Under the pieces are notes generated by a model, which saw nothing but the letters and a program-made list of their open reading frames with translations, ran no database searches and was not told the origin of the DNA. Made by a program: the position numbers and the translations under genes. DNA of 42,866 bases from Thermoplasmatota archaeon. Lineage in GTDB: Archaea; Thermoplasmatota; E2; DHVEG-1. The DNA is taken from NCBI GenBank assembly GCA_030619765.1, contig JAUXAU010000019.1:1-42866 (forward strand), read 5' to 3'. Shown one piece after another: positions 1 to 8,572 of this stretch (the first letter of the stretch is position 1; every line of letters begins with the position of its first letter).

Positions 1-59
1 TGGTAAAAGTTTATGTTTCTCTCTTGTGATATTCTTTTACTATCACATTCACCAATAGT

Positions 60-127
60 TGAACTCCGAGAGTTCACTCGATTCAATGTTTAGAGACCTC
101 ATTTTTTAAAATGGGGTCATTGAATCG
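60..127 (+). other. Two consecutive hairpins upstream of the C39-like gene
   Basis: A 7-bp stem (TGAACTC at 60-66 with GAGTTCA at 70-76) is followed at once by a longer hairpin. In the longer one, 79-87 pairs with 119-127 (9 bp), and after a 7-nt bulge 95-105 pairs with 108-118 (11 bp, one G-U), closing on a TT loop. No run of U follows directly, so a classical intrinsic terminator is not clear. It may be the 3' end of an upstream transcript, a leader structure or a small RNA. The rest of 1-303 is AT-rich and probably holds the promoter of the next gene (TTTAAATC near 260). Confidence 0.4.
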
Positions 128-303
128 AAACCATCATTTGAGTTTTGTCTGATATATTTTTGAGTCGAATGTTTTTTTATGATACGATTCTAATGGATAA
201 ATTAGGCATTTTAAGATATCTCCTATTTGTATTGTGATAAATTTATTATTACAAAACATTTAAATCAAAGTATTATATTATTAAATTTAAGGGGAATAAA
301 ATT

Positions 304-2106
304 ATGAAAAATAAATGTATTAAAAAAGCCATTATTTTTTCAATAGTTGCAATATTAATAATGATAGCTTTAGTTCCAGCTTTCAATTCAGCGATTGTTA
401 AAACTACCAATGATGAAATTAAAAAAAGTAATGGTTTGACAAAAGTTCCTACAGACAGAGGTTGGTATTGGAAGCCATCATATCCAAACTATGCACCACA
501 TACACCTGGTGGTATGCCTGATTTCGATCAAAAACAAGATCGATGGAAAAAAATATCCCCTGGATTCAATGGAATTATTGATTCAACAGTAGCAGGAGAC
601 GATATATATAATGATGAGGAAAACTGCATAGCTCCAGGTCCAAACTGTTATCTCGATAGTAACGCTACAGGTGATGATGTTGAAGAGTGGGCATTCTGCG
701 GACCAGTTGCTGTTGCAAATTGTTTCTGGTGGTTTGACTCAAAATTTGCAAACCCTGATGGAACCCCCGGAGATGGAGTAGATGACTTCTCACTAGTGGA
801 GAATTATGGTGTCGCAGATGATCACTCGTCAGATAATGTACCACTACTTATAGAAGAACTAGCAAGAGCGATGAACACCGCTGATAAAGGTACTACTTAT
901 ATCAGTGATATGCAAAACGCTGTTAATGAGTGGTTTACAGATACTGGTCTAACTGATTGGTTCGAAGAGACCACCTATGATATGCCTACCTTTGAATTTA
1001 TAGAAGGCGAGATCGAGCAAAGTCAGAACGTTATTCTATTATTAGGATTCTATGATTATGTAATTGGCGATAAATTAGTAGATCAGTCGCAACCTGTCGG
1101 TTCTTATAACGATTGGTTACAAACCACTACTTGGTGGGATTACCAAAGTTTTGTACCTACTGTTAATAGACTCGATGCAATAAAAATCCTTCTTGTTAGT
1201 AATAATCCAGAGGACTGTGGAATCGAGATTAATGTATATGATAATCAAGGAGGACAACCGATTGGAACAGCAACTTTAAATCCCGGATACCTTGCATCAC
1301 CAACATGGATTCAGTTCCACTTTGAACCATCGGTTGATCTCAATCCCTATGACACTTATTATTTCGACGTCCGACAACTAGAAGATGGTTTTCATTATGA
1401 ATGGTTCTTTGAGTCGCCTGATCCATATGCAGCAGGAACAGGCTGGATGAATCAAGTTCCAAATGATCCATATGGAAACCCCTTCGACTGGGCATTCGAA
1501 ACAGAGTACTACGATCCCCCACCCGGCTCGGTAAGAAGAGGAGCGCACTTTGTCACATGTGCCGGTGTTAATTCTGAGGAATTCGAGATAGCGTTTAGTG
1601 ATCCACGTTATAATGTGTCTAATCCTGGTGGAGGTGACCATAATGATGCGCAAAATGTCTCTCACGACATATACAAAGTTAATACCACTTGCCCCAGTCC
1701 AGATCTAGTATACGAATGGTGGCTACCCGACTACCACTCGGGTTATGATTATACCATAGTGGAACAAGCAGTTGTCATCTGCCCATTACCCGATGAAGAA
1801 CCGCCGATAGTGGAAATAACAAAGCCAGGATATGCAATATATTTCCTTAACACCGGGATATTTCCATTCATCATTCCATTAATAATTGGACCTATTGATA
1901 TAGAGGTTACTGCTTCAGACAACCGAGAAATAGAGAGTGTAGAATTCAAAATCAATGACGTAACAAAAATGATTGATACTACAGAGCCATATATTTGGAC
2001 ATGGGACGAAGGCGCCTTCTTCATACAAACGATAGAAGTAGGTGCCGTTGATAGTTCAGGATTGTATAGTACTCCTGTTATACTCACAGTATTGAAGTTC
2101 TTCTAA
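304..2106 (+). CDS. Secreted C39/papain-like cysteine peptidase with inserted beta-sandwich and C-terminal Ig-like domain
   Basis: A 600-aa exported protein. Residues 1-30 form a basic stretch plus hydrophobic segment typical of a signal peptide or membrane anchor. The motif WAFCGPVAVANCFWW gives a candidate nucleophile Cys132 in a C39/papain-like setting. RRGAHFVTCAGVN gives His415, followed by an Asp at 433 (AFSDP), the usual Cys-His-Asp order. Between the Cys and His halves, about residues 265-405 look like a separate beta-rich module (it begins QSFVPTVNRLDAIKILL), so the peptidase fold is split by an inserted domain. Residues 505-595 resemble a bacterial Ig-like fold (VEITKP..., DNREIESVEFKIN...). 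The ATG is preceded by AAGGGG at 290-295. The likely role is degradation of extracellular protein. The family call rests on motifs only, and an inactive homologue cannot be excluded. Confidence 0.6.
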   Translation: MKNKCIKKAIIFSIVAILIMIALVPAFNSAIVKTTNDEIKKSNGLTKVPTDRGWYWKPSYPNYAPHTPGGMPDFDQKQDRWKKISPGFNGIIDSTVAGDDIYNDEENCIAPGPNCYLDSNATGDDVEEWAFCGPVAVANCFWWFDSKFANPDGTPGDGVDDFSLVENYGVADDHSSDNVPLLIEELARAMNTADKGTTYISDMQNAVNEWFTDTGLTDWFEETTYDMPTFEFIEGEIEQSQNVILLLGFYDYVIGDKLVDQSQPVGSYNDWLQTTTWWDYQSFVPTVNRLDAIKILLVSNNPEDCGIEINVYDNQGGQPIGTATLNPGYLASPTWIQFHFEPSVDLNPYDTYYFDVRQLEDGFHYEWFFESPDPYAAGTGWMNQVPNDPYGNPFDWAFETEYYDPPPGSVRRGAHFVTCAGVNSEEFEIAFSDPRYNVSNPGGGDHNDAQNVSHDIYKVNTTCPSPDLVYEWWLPDYHSGYDYTIVEQAVVICPLPDEEPPIVEITKPGYAIYFLNTGIFPFIIPLIIGPIDIEVTASDNREIESVEFKINDVTKMIDTTEPYIWTWDEGAFFIQTIEVGAVDSSGLYSTPVILTVLKFF

Positions 2107-2189
2107 TCAAAAAACAAGCGATTCACTAAACAATATAGTAAATTACCATCCATAATCTTTTTTTTATTTAAATTTGAAAAATAATTAGG

Positions 2190-2198
2190 TTTATAAAC
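2190..2198 (+). promoter_or_regulatory. TATA-like box for the RNA candidate at 2218
   Basis: TTTATAAAC lies about 25 nt upstream of the base of the long hairpin, which is the archaeal TATA-to-start spacing. No open reading frame follows. Confidence 0.45.
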
Positions 2199-2217
2199 AA
2201 ACAAATGTTAGGAAAAA

Positions 2218-2290
2218 CGGGGAGGTTCGGATAAGAATCTTGGGAAATAAATTCATCAATTCCTGATTCCTTCCATCCGAACTTCTCTAC
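2218..2290 (+). ncRNA. Candidate structured small RNA (long irregular hairpin)
   Basis: Bases 2219-2232 pair with 2275-2288 in a stem of about 13-14 bp with a few G-U pairs (core GTTCGGAT/ATCCGAAC). AAGAATC at 2233-2239 pairs with GATTCCTT at 2265-2272 with one bulge, and GGAA at 2243-2246 pairs with TTCC at 2260-2263. A TATA-like box sits 25 nt upstream. The RNA would lie between the converging ends of the C39-like gene and asnA, so a bidirectional terminator is an alternative. I see no ACA box that would make it an H/ACA guide. The remainder of 2107-2427 shows no gene. Confidence 0.45.
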
Positions 2291-2427
2291 TATCATTTTA
2301 TTTTTAGATGAACAGATAGGATTAACAAATCATAAAAGACAAATTTCGTTTTAATTATCAGTTAATAACAAAGAAAGTTCTAAAAAGGTGGATATATGAA
2401 ATGTAGTATTACCACCGTGACCTCTGT

Positions 2428-3489
2428 TCACTTCAGGACATGTATATTCTTCTCCTTACATATATCTATAAGCATTTTTGGCCATACAGTAACACTGCAT
2501 TCACCAAGATGAGCTTTTTTTAGTAACAACATATATGTTCTTGATTGTCCAATTCCACCTCCAATACTAAGTGGAATTTCATCATTTAAAATCATCTGAT
2601 GGTATGGCAATTTTAGAAAGTCTAACTGACCGGTTATTTCAAGTTGCTTTTTTAATGTCTCTTTAGTAATTCGTATTCCCATCGAAGTTAACTCATGACG
2701 TCTTTTTGTAACTGGATTCCAAACAAGAATGTCGCCGTTAAGACCATGCATTGGTTTCCCATCATCTGATAAGGTTTCAGTTATCCAATCATCATAATCT
2801 GCAGCTCTCATTTCGTGAGGATATCCGTCTTTAAGAGTGTAGCCTATGCCTATAATGAAAACAGCTGAATATTTCTTAATAATTTCTGTTTCTCGTTGTT
2901 TTCTTGGAAGATCGGGGTACATATCAAGAATATCTTCTGCATGCAAAAAGGTTAGTTTATCTGGCAAATTTGGATATTTACTGGTTTTTAATTGAGGGAA
3001 TAACTTTTGAACATGATTTTCTGCTCCTTTAAGCACCTTCCATATTTTACTTATTGTATTTTTAAGATAATCCAAATTACGATCTTCTTTAGTTATTACC
3101 TTCTCCCAATCCCATTGATCAACATATGAACTATGATCATGATCAAGGAAATAATCCTTACGTACTGCTCTCATGTCAGTATAAATACCTTCTCCAACTT
3201 TACAGTCAAATTGACTTAACGCCCATCTTTTCCATTTGGTTACAGCTTGAACAACTTGAGCATCTATTTGCTTATCAAGCCCTAGCCCACATTGAAAATC
3301 TATTGGAGTTCTTGAACCATCCCTATCAAGATAATCATTCATTCCGCTATCACGGTCAACAATAAGGGGACACTCAACTCGAAACAGATTAAGTTCTTTT
3401 GTTAATTCTTCTTCAATATAGTTTTTTGTAGCCGCAAGTGCTAATTGTGTCTCTTTTAGGTCAAGTAAAGGTTCATAGTCTTCTGGCAA
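2428..3489 (-). CDS. asnA: Aspartate-ammonia ligase (AsnA-type asparagine synthetase)
   Basis: Makes asparagine from aspartate, ammonia and ATP. AsnA is a class-II aminoacyl-tRNA-synthetase-fold enzyme related to AspRS and AsnRS. Family landmarks visible: LLDLKETQLAL near the start, LIVDRDSGMNDYLD, PIDFQCGLGLDKQIDAQVVQ, KWKRWAL, GEGIYTDMRAVR, and near the end the class-II motif-3-like SIGGGIGQSRTYMLLL. The 353 aa from the TTG at 3489 cover essentially the whole catalytic domain (family about 330-350 aa). The reading frame continues upstream without a shift to an ATG at 3555 that has a strong Shine-Dalgarno, but codon 10 of that longer frame is TGA. Product from the TTG restart should still be complete for the conserved domain. 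It is monocistronic and convergent with the C39-like gene. Identification is confident; the start is not. Confidence 0.85.
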   Translation of the reverse strand: MPEDYEPLLDLKETQLALAATKNYIEEELTKELNLFRVECPLIVDRDSGMNDYLDRDGSRTPIDFQCGLGLDKQIDAQVVQAVTKWKRWALSQFDCKVGEGIYTDMRAVRKDYFLDHDHSSYVDQWDWEKVITKEDRNLDYLKNTISKIWKVLKGAENHVQKLFPQLKTSKYPNLPDKLTFLHAEDILDMYPDLPRKQRETEIIKKYSAVFIIGIGYTLKDGYPHEMRAADYDDWITETLSDDGKPMHGLNGDILVWNPVTKRRHELTSMGIRITKETLKKQLEITGQLDFLKLPYHQMILNDEIPLSIGGGIGQSRTYMLLLKKAHLGECSVTVWPKMLIDICKEKNIHVLK

Positions 3490-3555
3490 TATCTTTTCAA
3501 CTTCATCATATGTTCCTATACCTGGTCATACTAAATCTGCTTTTTTATCTGCCAT
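3490..3555 (-). other. asnA: Natural 5' end of asnA interrupted by an in-frame TGA
   Basis: ATG at 3555-3553 is preceded by AGGAGAAGG at 3574-3566 and reads MADKKADLV, then TGA (3528-3526), then PGIGTYDEVEKI straight into the LPEDYEPLLDLKET start of AsnA, all in one frame. A CGA to TGA change would explain it. The TTG at 3489, where translation could restart, has no good ribosome-binding site. Causes could be a true nonsense mutation with re-initiation, readthrough, or a base-call error. Confidence 0.7.
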
Positions 3556-3590
3556 GATGATCAATCCTTCTCCTGGCATACAGAAGGGGT

Positions 3591-3600
3591 TATTTAAACT
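3591..3600 (-). promoter_or_regulatory. asnA promoter TATA box
   Basis: On the minus strand AGTTTAAATA lies about 20-25 nt upstream of the Shine-Dalgarno at 3574. It places the transcript start near 3572 and supports ATG 3555 as the ancestral start codon. Confidence 0.45.
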
Positions 3601-3749
3601 TTTATTGTCTCTTTGTTTTTAATCGCCTTCAGATACGTCAGATAAATAATGCTTCTCTGCTCATATGAAGCTATCAAACGTTTATACCATAATACACCGT
3701 TGTTATCTTCAAAAACATTTAATTAATCCTTAATATATCTCCTATTTAT

Positions 3750-3820
3750 GGGCGGGTAACAAAGTGGCTATGTGGCGGACTGCAGATCCGCATACGGGGG
3801 TTCAAATCCCTCCCCGCCCT
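3750..3820 (+). tRNA. tRNA-Cys (GCA)
   Basis: Cloverleaf of 71 nt without an encoded CCA. Acceptor GGGCGGG (3750-3756) pairs with CCCGCCC (3813-3819) and the discriminator is T3820, as expected for Cys. The anticodon arm is GCGGA-CTGCAGA-TCCGC with anticodon GCA, and the T arm is GGGGG-TTCAAAT-CCCTC (one G-U). No intron. A TATA-like TTAATATAT lies about 20 nt upstream at 3730-3738. The ribosome-binding site of the next gene starts 3 nt after the tRNA, so the two may share a transcript. Confidence 0.95.
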
Positions 3821-3834
3821 CTGGAGGAAACGTT

Positions 3835-6800
3835 CTGTTAAAAAGTAAGTATTATTATACTTCATCAATCATTATTTTTATTATATCTATTTTATTATTA
3901 TCTTTTAATCAAACAGTTGGTGGAGAATCTCCTTTTTCAATTATAATAAATGAAGTCATGTATGCTCCAGCAGAAAGCGACTATTATAATGAATGGATTG
4001 AACTTTATAATCCAACATCATCCCCAATAGATGTTAACAACTGGACATTATATGATGGAAATGAAGAAGACATCATAATAGGTGACTTGGATCATGGAGA
4101 TGGTACAACCATAATACCAGCAGGCGGTTATGCAATAATTACAGATCATGGAACAGAAGTTTATGAAAATTTTCCTGTCTCGGAAAGTGCGATAAAACTT
4201 TATGTCGACGACAGCGCTATTTGTGGCTATGGATTAAACAATGAACAAGAAAAATTATTTCTAAATGATACATCAGGGACTGATATTGATACTGTAGAAT
4301 GGGGGTATGACTATTTTGATGTCCCAGGACTACCATCAAATAATGTAAACAAAGGTAACTCTCTAGCCCGATATCATAATACTGACACCAATAATTCTAT
4401 CATCGATTTCTATTATGGGATCACGCCGACACCTGGGAGCAAAAATAAGGTGGATTTTGACATTGATCTCTATCCATTATATGTCCCAAAAATACAATGC
4501 GATGAGGAATATAGCGTTCCTTTTGCCATCAAACTAAGTATAAGTAGTCTTAATTCTAATGAAAGTTATCAATTAAAATCATTTGCCGTAGGAAATCTGT
4601 CCAGCATATGGCCTGCAACCCAGACTTGGAATGGAATATCGTGGAAATATTCTAACAATTACACATCTACGATGATAACAGATGAGTACGGAGCTTGGTC
4701 TGGATGGCAATATATAAGATTCAAAAAAGAGTACCAAGAATATAAAAGAAATATTGAAAACAATAGTGCAGCATATTTGATGGTGAAAATTAAAAAAGAT
4801 AACATATCATATATAGTCTTAAAAACGGCTCTTCTTCTTGATATAGATAAATCCACATTAAATGGCATTAAGGGCGGGTATGTTATTGGAAGAGCTGAAA
4901 CACATCAAGAATTTCTTGAAAACAAAACGGTGTTTGTTGAAAATAAAATAGGTACTATTGCAGGTATCTATTTCACAGAAGACAATGAAATAGAAGATGA
5001 TTTAGTTCCAAAACCAGGTTACTATAAGATACCATCTCCAGTTGGCTCTGGGTACACTTTAAAATTTTTAAATGGTAGTAACCTGATTCACTTTATTTCA
5101 AACATAAATATCGAACAAGGTAAATATGGAGTTGATACTCAATGCCCAGAAACATACTATCCTGTAAAGAGAAATGAGTTGCTTAATATTTCTTTAATAA
5201 TAAAAAACGATGGTGATTTCTCAGATAGTATCGATGTGAAAATCGAGTCCATCACTAATGGGTGGGAAGGAATTTTAGATAAAAGTAAAATCTATCTAAA
5301 CCCTGGTGAGATGTCCTACGTAAATCTGCATATTATTCCCTGTCAAAAAAATAGTTGCAAAAGTGCCAATATCACTATTTATTCAACTTCTGAAAATGAT
5401 GTCGGTGAATCAGATGAAATAACCGTTACAATCGATATTCTTGCACCCGATCTGACAATTACCAATCTCACGTGTTTTGATACATTCAGTCAAAAAAATA
5501 ATAGATTTGGAGAAGGAGAAACTGTAAAAATAAAAGCACGAGTGAAAAACCTTGGAAACTACAATGCAACAGACGTTGATGTAACGTTTTATCATGATTT
5601 TAAAGATACTAAGCACTTTATTGGAAGCAAACACTATGATTCGATAAGCAAATATCAAAAATATCCTTCTGTTGAATGGGATACTACGAATTTAGAAGAG
5701 GGAAATCATACTATTTTTGTGATTGTTGATGAAGAAAATAGTATTGAGGAATTTGACGATTCCAACAACGAATTTTCAATTCAGGTTGAAATTTACAGCA
5801 CACGTCCAGTTAATGCAAGTAAAAGTATTTTGATAACTGAGGTTTATTATCACACTCATTCTAGAGTTAATAATGAATTTACTACAATATATAATCCAAC
5901 AAACAATAAATTGAACATTTCTGGTTGGTATATTACTAATAAACCTTGGAAAGGTGTCGATGACCAAACTAAGATTATTTTTCCTGAGCATACAATAATA
6001 TTTCCAAAAACCTCTGTTCATATCACTCAAAACGCAAGTGCTTTTAAGAGGGAAACAGGAAAATTTCCTGATTTTGAATATGCCGTTGACTCAAATGATC
6101 AGATACCACAGATGGCCGCTCCTAAAACATTTAGATTAAGCAATAATGGAGGGGCAGTAGCATTGAAAGACCGATACAACCATACGGTAGATATCGTCGT
6201 CTATGGCGAAATAGAATACAACTGCAATGGATGGAGTGGATTGCCCGTCAATCGCTCAGGAGTGGGAGTGATTCTCAAAAGAAATTTTAACAGGTGTGGT
6301 GTACCAGTAGACATCAACACTTCCAGTGATTGGATTCATCCAAGAAGATATGGTATCGGCCAATCAAATTTCCCCTATGCTCGTTTATCATTTACAGGAG
6401 AGATAAAGACATTTGTCTCCCCTGACTGCAGTTTTAAAACGATAGTAAATGAATTACGAAATGCAAGCGAATCAATTTATTTTAATATCTATGAGTTTAC
6501 AAATCCCTTTTTGTGTGATGAGCTTGTTGCAGCATTAAAAAGAAATGTCTCTGTAAATGTATTTTTAGAAGGTTCACCAGTAGGAGGTATCGATGAGAGA
6601 GAAAGATTCATACTAAATAGGATAAGAAATAACGGCGGGAAAATAAGATTAATTGTAAACGACAAAAAAAACGATGTTTATGCAAGATACACTTTTGATC
6701 ACGGAAAATATCTTATAATAGACAATAACACTTTGATTGTAGAAAGTTGCAATTGGGCGAAGACAGGCATACCAATAGACCCAACCTTTGGAAATCGAGA

Positions 6801-7596
6801 GTGGGGCATAGTAGTGAAAAATGAAAATGTAGCAAATTATTTTTTGAGTGTTTTTCTTGACGATTGGGATCCACAGAGGTGCGATAGCTATTCGTTTGAT
6901 GATATGGATTTCTCTATTTCAACTGATTTTTTCATCGATAAATCTGTTTATAAAGGTTCGTATGAACCACAATTCGAATCAAAAACATTTACTGGAAACT
7001 TCACTGCCGTACCCGTTTTTTCTCCAGATACAAGTGAAAGAGCAATCTGCAATCTTATAGAATCCGCGAATACTAGCATATACATAGAACAGCTTTATAT
7101 TTACAAAGACTGGAAGAATAAAATTAGTCCGTTTGTTAAACGACTTATCAATAAATCAAATCAAGGTGTTGACATAAAGATAATATTGAATTATAACCCA
7201 TACTATGAGGCTACCAATGAAAAATGCAACCAGACAAAACAATACTTTGAGGAAAATGGTATCGAAGTGAAATTCCTTTATACTAATTGGTCCTATTTTA
7301 CAAATATTCATAATAAAGGGATGATTGTTGACAATAAATCTGTTTTAATTGCCAGCATCAATTGGAATGAAAACTCCGTTACTAGAAACCGGGAAGCAGG
7401 CATAATTATAGAAAACGAAGAGATTGCAACATATTATGCAGAAGTATTTTTTTATGATTGGGAGCTTGGCCCGCCAACAGCAAAAGATTCTGGTTTCTCT
7501 TTAGCAGATTATAAAAATCCATTACTTATTGTGCTTATATACGGTGTGACATTTGCGTTAGTAGCAAGTGACTGGAGAAAAAGAAAATGGACATAG
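3835..7596 (+). CDS. Surface protein with two lamin-tail domains, CARDB domain and two phospholipase-D (HKD) domains
   Basis: About 1,253 aa. The order is: hydrophobic export signal (residues 8-30); lamin-tail-like domain (SIIINEVMYAP..., NEWIELYNP, NNWTLYDG); a central region with a CARDB-like adhesion domain (APDLTITNLTC..., VKNLGNYNATDVDVTF); a second lamin-tail domain (ILITEVYYHT..., SGWYITNK); and two PLD modules, FDHGKYLIIDN (His956) and NIHNKGMIVDN (His1159), each followed by an S/N-containing motif (SCNW, SINW). The C-terminus has one membrane helix and a basic tail. Two HKD motifs normally form one active site cleaving phosphodiesters (nuclease or phospholipase). The upstream frame runs into tRNA-Cys, so its ATG at 3772 cannot be the start. 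GGAGGA at 3823-3828 lies 6 nt before a CTG at 3835, the best candidate, as no ATG, GTG or TTG occurs in frame until 3958. The stop overlaps the rhomboid gene by 10 bp. Confidence 0.75.
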   Translation: MLKSKYYYTSSIIIFIISILLLSFNQTVGGESPFSIIINEVMYAPAESDYYNEWIELYNPTSSPIDVNNWTLYDGNEEDIIIGDLDHGDGTTIIPAGGYAIITDHGTEVYENFPVSESAIKLYVDDSAICGYGLNNEQEKLFLNDTSGTDIDTVEWGYDYFDVPGLPSNNVNKGNSLARYHNTDTNNSIIDFYYGITPTPGSKNKVDFDIDLYPLYVPKIQCDEEYSVPFAIKLSISSLNSNESYQLKSFAVGNLSSIWPATQTWNGISWKYSNNYTSTMITDEYGAWSGWQYIRFKKEYQEYKRNIENNSAAYLMVKIKKDNISYIVLKTALLLDIDKSTLNGIKGGYVIGRAETHQEFLENKTVFVENKIGTIAGIYFTEDNEIEDDLVPKPGYYKIPSPVGSGYTLKFLNGSNLIHFISNINIEQGKYGVDTQCPETYYPVKRNELLNISLIIKNDGDFSDSIDVKIESITNGWEGILDKSKIYLNPGEMSYVNLHIIPCQKNSCKSANITIYSTSENDVGESDEITVTIDILAPDLTITNLTCFDTFSQKNNRFGEGETVKIKARVKNLGNYNATDVDVTFYHDFKDTKHFIGSKHYDSISKYQKYPSVEWDTTNLEEGNHTIFVIVDEENSIEEFDDSNNEFSIQVEIYSTRPVNASKSILITEVYYHTHSRVNNEFTTIYNPTNNKLNISGWYITNKPWKGVDDQTKIIFPEHTIIFPKTSVHITQNASAFKRETGKFPDFEYAVDSNDQIPQMAAPKTFRLSNNGGAVALKDRYNHTVDIVVYGEIEYNCNGWSGLPVNRSGVGVILKRNFNRCGVPVDINTSSDWIHPRRYGIGQSNFPYARLSFTGEIKTFVSPDCSFKTIVNELRNASESIYFNIYEFTNPFLCDELVAALKRNVSVNVFLEGSPVGGIDERERFILNRIRNNGGKIRLIVNDKKNDVYARYTFDHGKYLIIDNNTLIVESCNWAKTGIPIDPTFGNREWGIVVKNENVANYFLSVFLDDWDPQRCDSYSFDDMDFSISTDFFIDKSVYKGSYEPQFESKTFTGNFTAVPVFSPDTSERAICNLIESANTSIYIEQLYIYKDWKNKISPFVKRLINKSNQGVDIKIILNYNPYYEATNEKCNQTKQYFEENGIEVKFLYTNWSYFTNIHNKGMIVDNKSVLIASINWNENSVTRNREAGIIIENEEIATYYAEVFFYDWELGPPTAKDSGFSLADYKNPLLIVLIYGVTFALVASDWRKRKWT

Positions 7597-8570
7597 TAAT
7601 ACTACAATTAGAGTTAGTCTCTATAATTGCTATTTGCATAATGATTGGAACGATTGTTTTTGCATATTATAAAAAATTGATGATGATATATGCAATCATT
7701 ATAACAAATTTTATTGTATTTGTCCTTTCCCTTGCTTTTACACGGGAAATAATCGGTGATTTAGCATTTAGGCCGATTTATCTCTCACTAGATTTTTTCC
7801 CTCAAATATATACTTTGTTTACTTCAATGTTTCTTCATAGTACCTCTGATTTTTTCCACATAATCTTCAATACATTGATGTTTGTTCTTATAGCGCCCCA
7901 TTTCGAAGGACGGATCGGGAGAAATAAATTTCTAGGGATTTATCTTATAACAGGGGTCTGCGCAGCTCTGTTTCATTCATTATTGGTTCCTTTCCTGCCG
8001 TCCCCAATTCATTTTGATCCAAGGATTGGCCTTATTGGAGCGTCTGGAGCAATATCTGGTGTTTTAGGAGCATATGCGTATGCCTATCCTAGAGATAAGG
8101 TATTTTTTCCAGTTGGTTTTTTTATAATGAAAATTCCCATATTATTTGCAGGAATTATCTTTATTGGCATTCAGAGCGTCTATGTGTTCATAGGAGGTGA
8201 CCCAAGCATTGCCTATCTAGCACACATTGGTGGTTTTATAAGCGGTGTTATTTTATCAGCAGCTCTAATAAAGAGTAGAGCTAAAGAAGAGTTTAAAGCA
8301 ACAACTGCGGTTGATCAGTCTACATATTACGATCCCGTTTATTCCCAAAAACCACGTAATATCGATTTCTCAAACTTAGAAAAGCTAGCAACAACCAAAG
8401 AACAAAAAGAAATTCTAAAAAGAATAGAAAATGAGACAGTAATGCAAGTAAGAGAAATTTGGCTTGAACATTTTTTGGAAAAAATTACCTGTCCTCACTG
8501 TAATAAACCTTTAAATCACTCTGACGGTAAAATCTGGTGTGAAGAGAATCATTTTAGAACAAAATATTAA
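7587..8570 (+). CDS. Rhomboid family intramembrane serine protease with C-terminal zinc ribbon
   Basis: A 327-aa multi-spanning protein. Rhomboid signature: HIIFN (His91, Asn95), the serine motif GASGAISG (Ser153), and the catalytic His213 in AHIGGFISG two helices later. About six core helices plus two N-terminal ones fit. Beyond residue 235 there is a cytoplasmic tail ending in a short zinc ribbon (CPHC at about 300, then WCEENH). It cleaves membrane helices within the bilayer; substrates are unknown. It overlaps the PLD surface-protein gene by 10 bp, so the two are probably translationally coupled, and the single C-terminal helix of that protein is a conceivable substrate (inference). It ends 2 bp from the converging presenilin-type gene. 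Confidence 0.9.
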   Translation: MDIVILQLELVSIIAICIMIGTIVFAYYKKLMMIYAIIITNFIVFVLSLAFTREIIGDLAFRPIYLSLDFFPQIYTLFTSMFLHSTSDFFHIIFNTLMFVLIAPHFEGRIGRNKFLGIYLITGVCAALFHSLLVPFLPSPIHFDPRIGLIGASGAISGVLGAYAYAYPRDKVFFPVGFFIMKIPILFAGIIFIGIQSVYVFIGGDPSIAYLAHIGGFISGVILSAALIKSRAKEEFKATTAVDQSTYYDPVYSQKPRNIDFSNLEKLATTKEQKEILKRIENETVMQVREIWLEHFLEKITCPHCNKPLNHSDGKIWCEENHFRTKY

Positions 8571-8572
8571 TT

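Noticed and set aside
2218-2290. H/ACA or C/D guide RNA
   Set aside because: No ACA box after the stem and no C/D box pair visible here or at 37003-37102.
3526-3528. TGA in asnA as selenocysteine or a changed genetic code
   Set aside because: Other genes end in TGA (DP2, 47-aa gene), and no selenocysteine signal or reason for Sec in AsnA is apparent; pyrrolysine would use TAG.
3750-3820. tRNA-Cys as integration site of the element
   Set aside because: It is 8 kb from the element, and I saw no second copy of its 3' end near the integrase.
3772-3834. ATG start of the PLD gene inside tRNA-Cys
   Set aside because: The cloverleaf is complete and the encoded residues are the tRNA itself; the signal peptide starts only after 3835.
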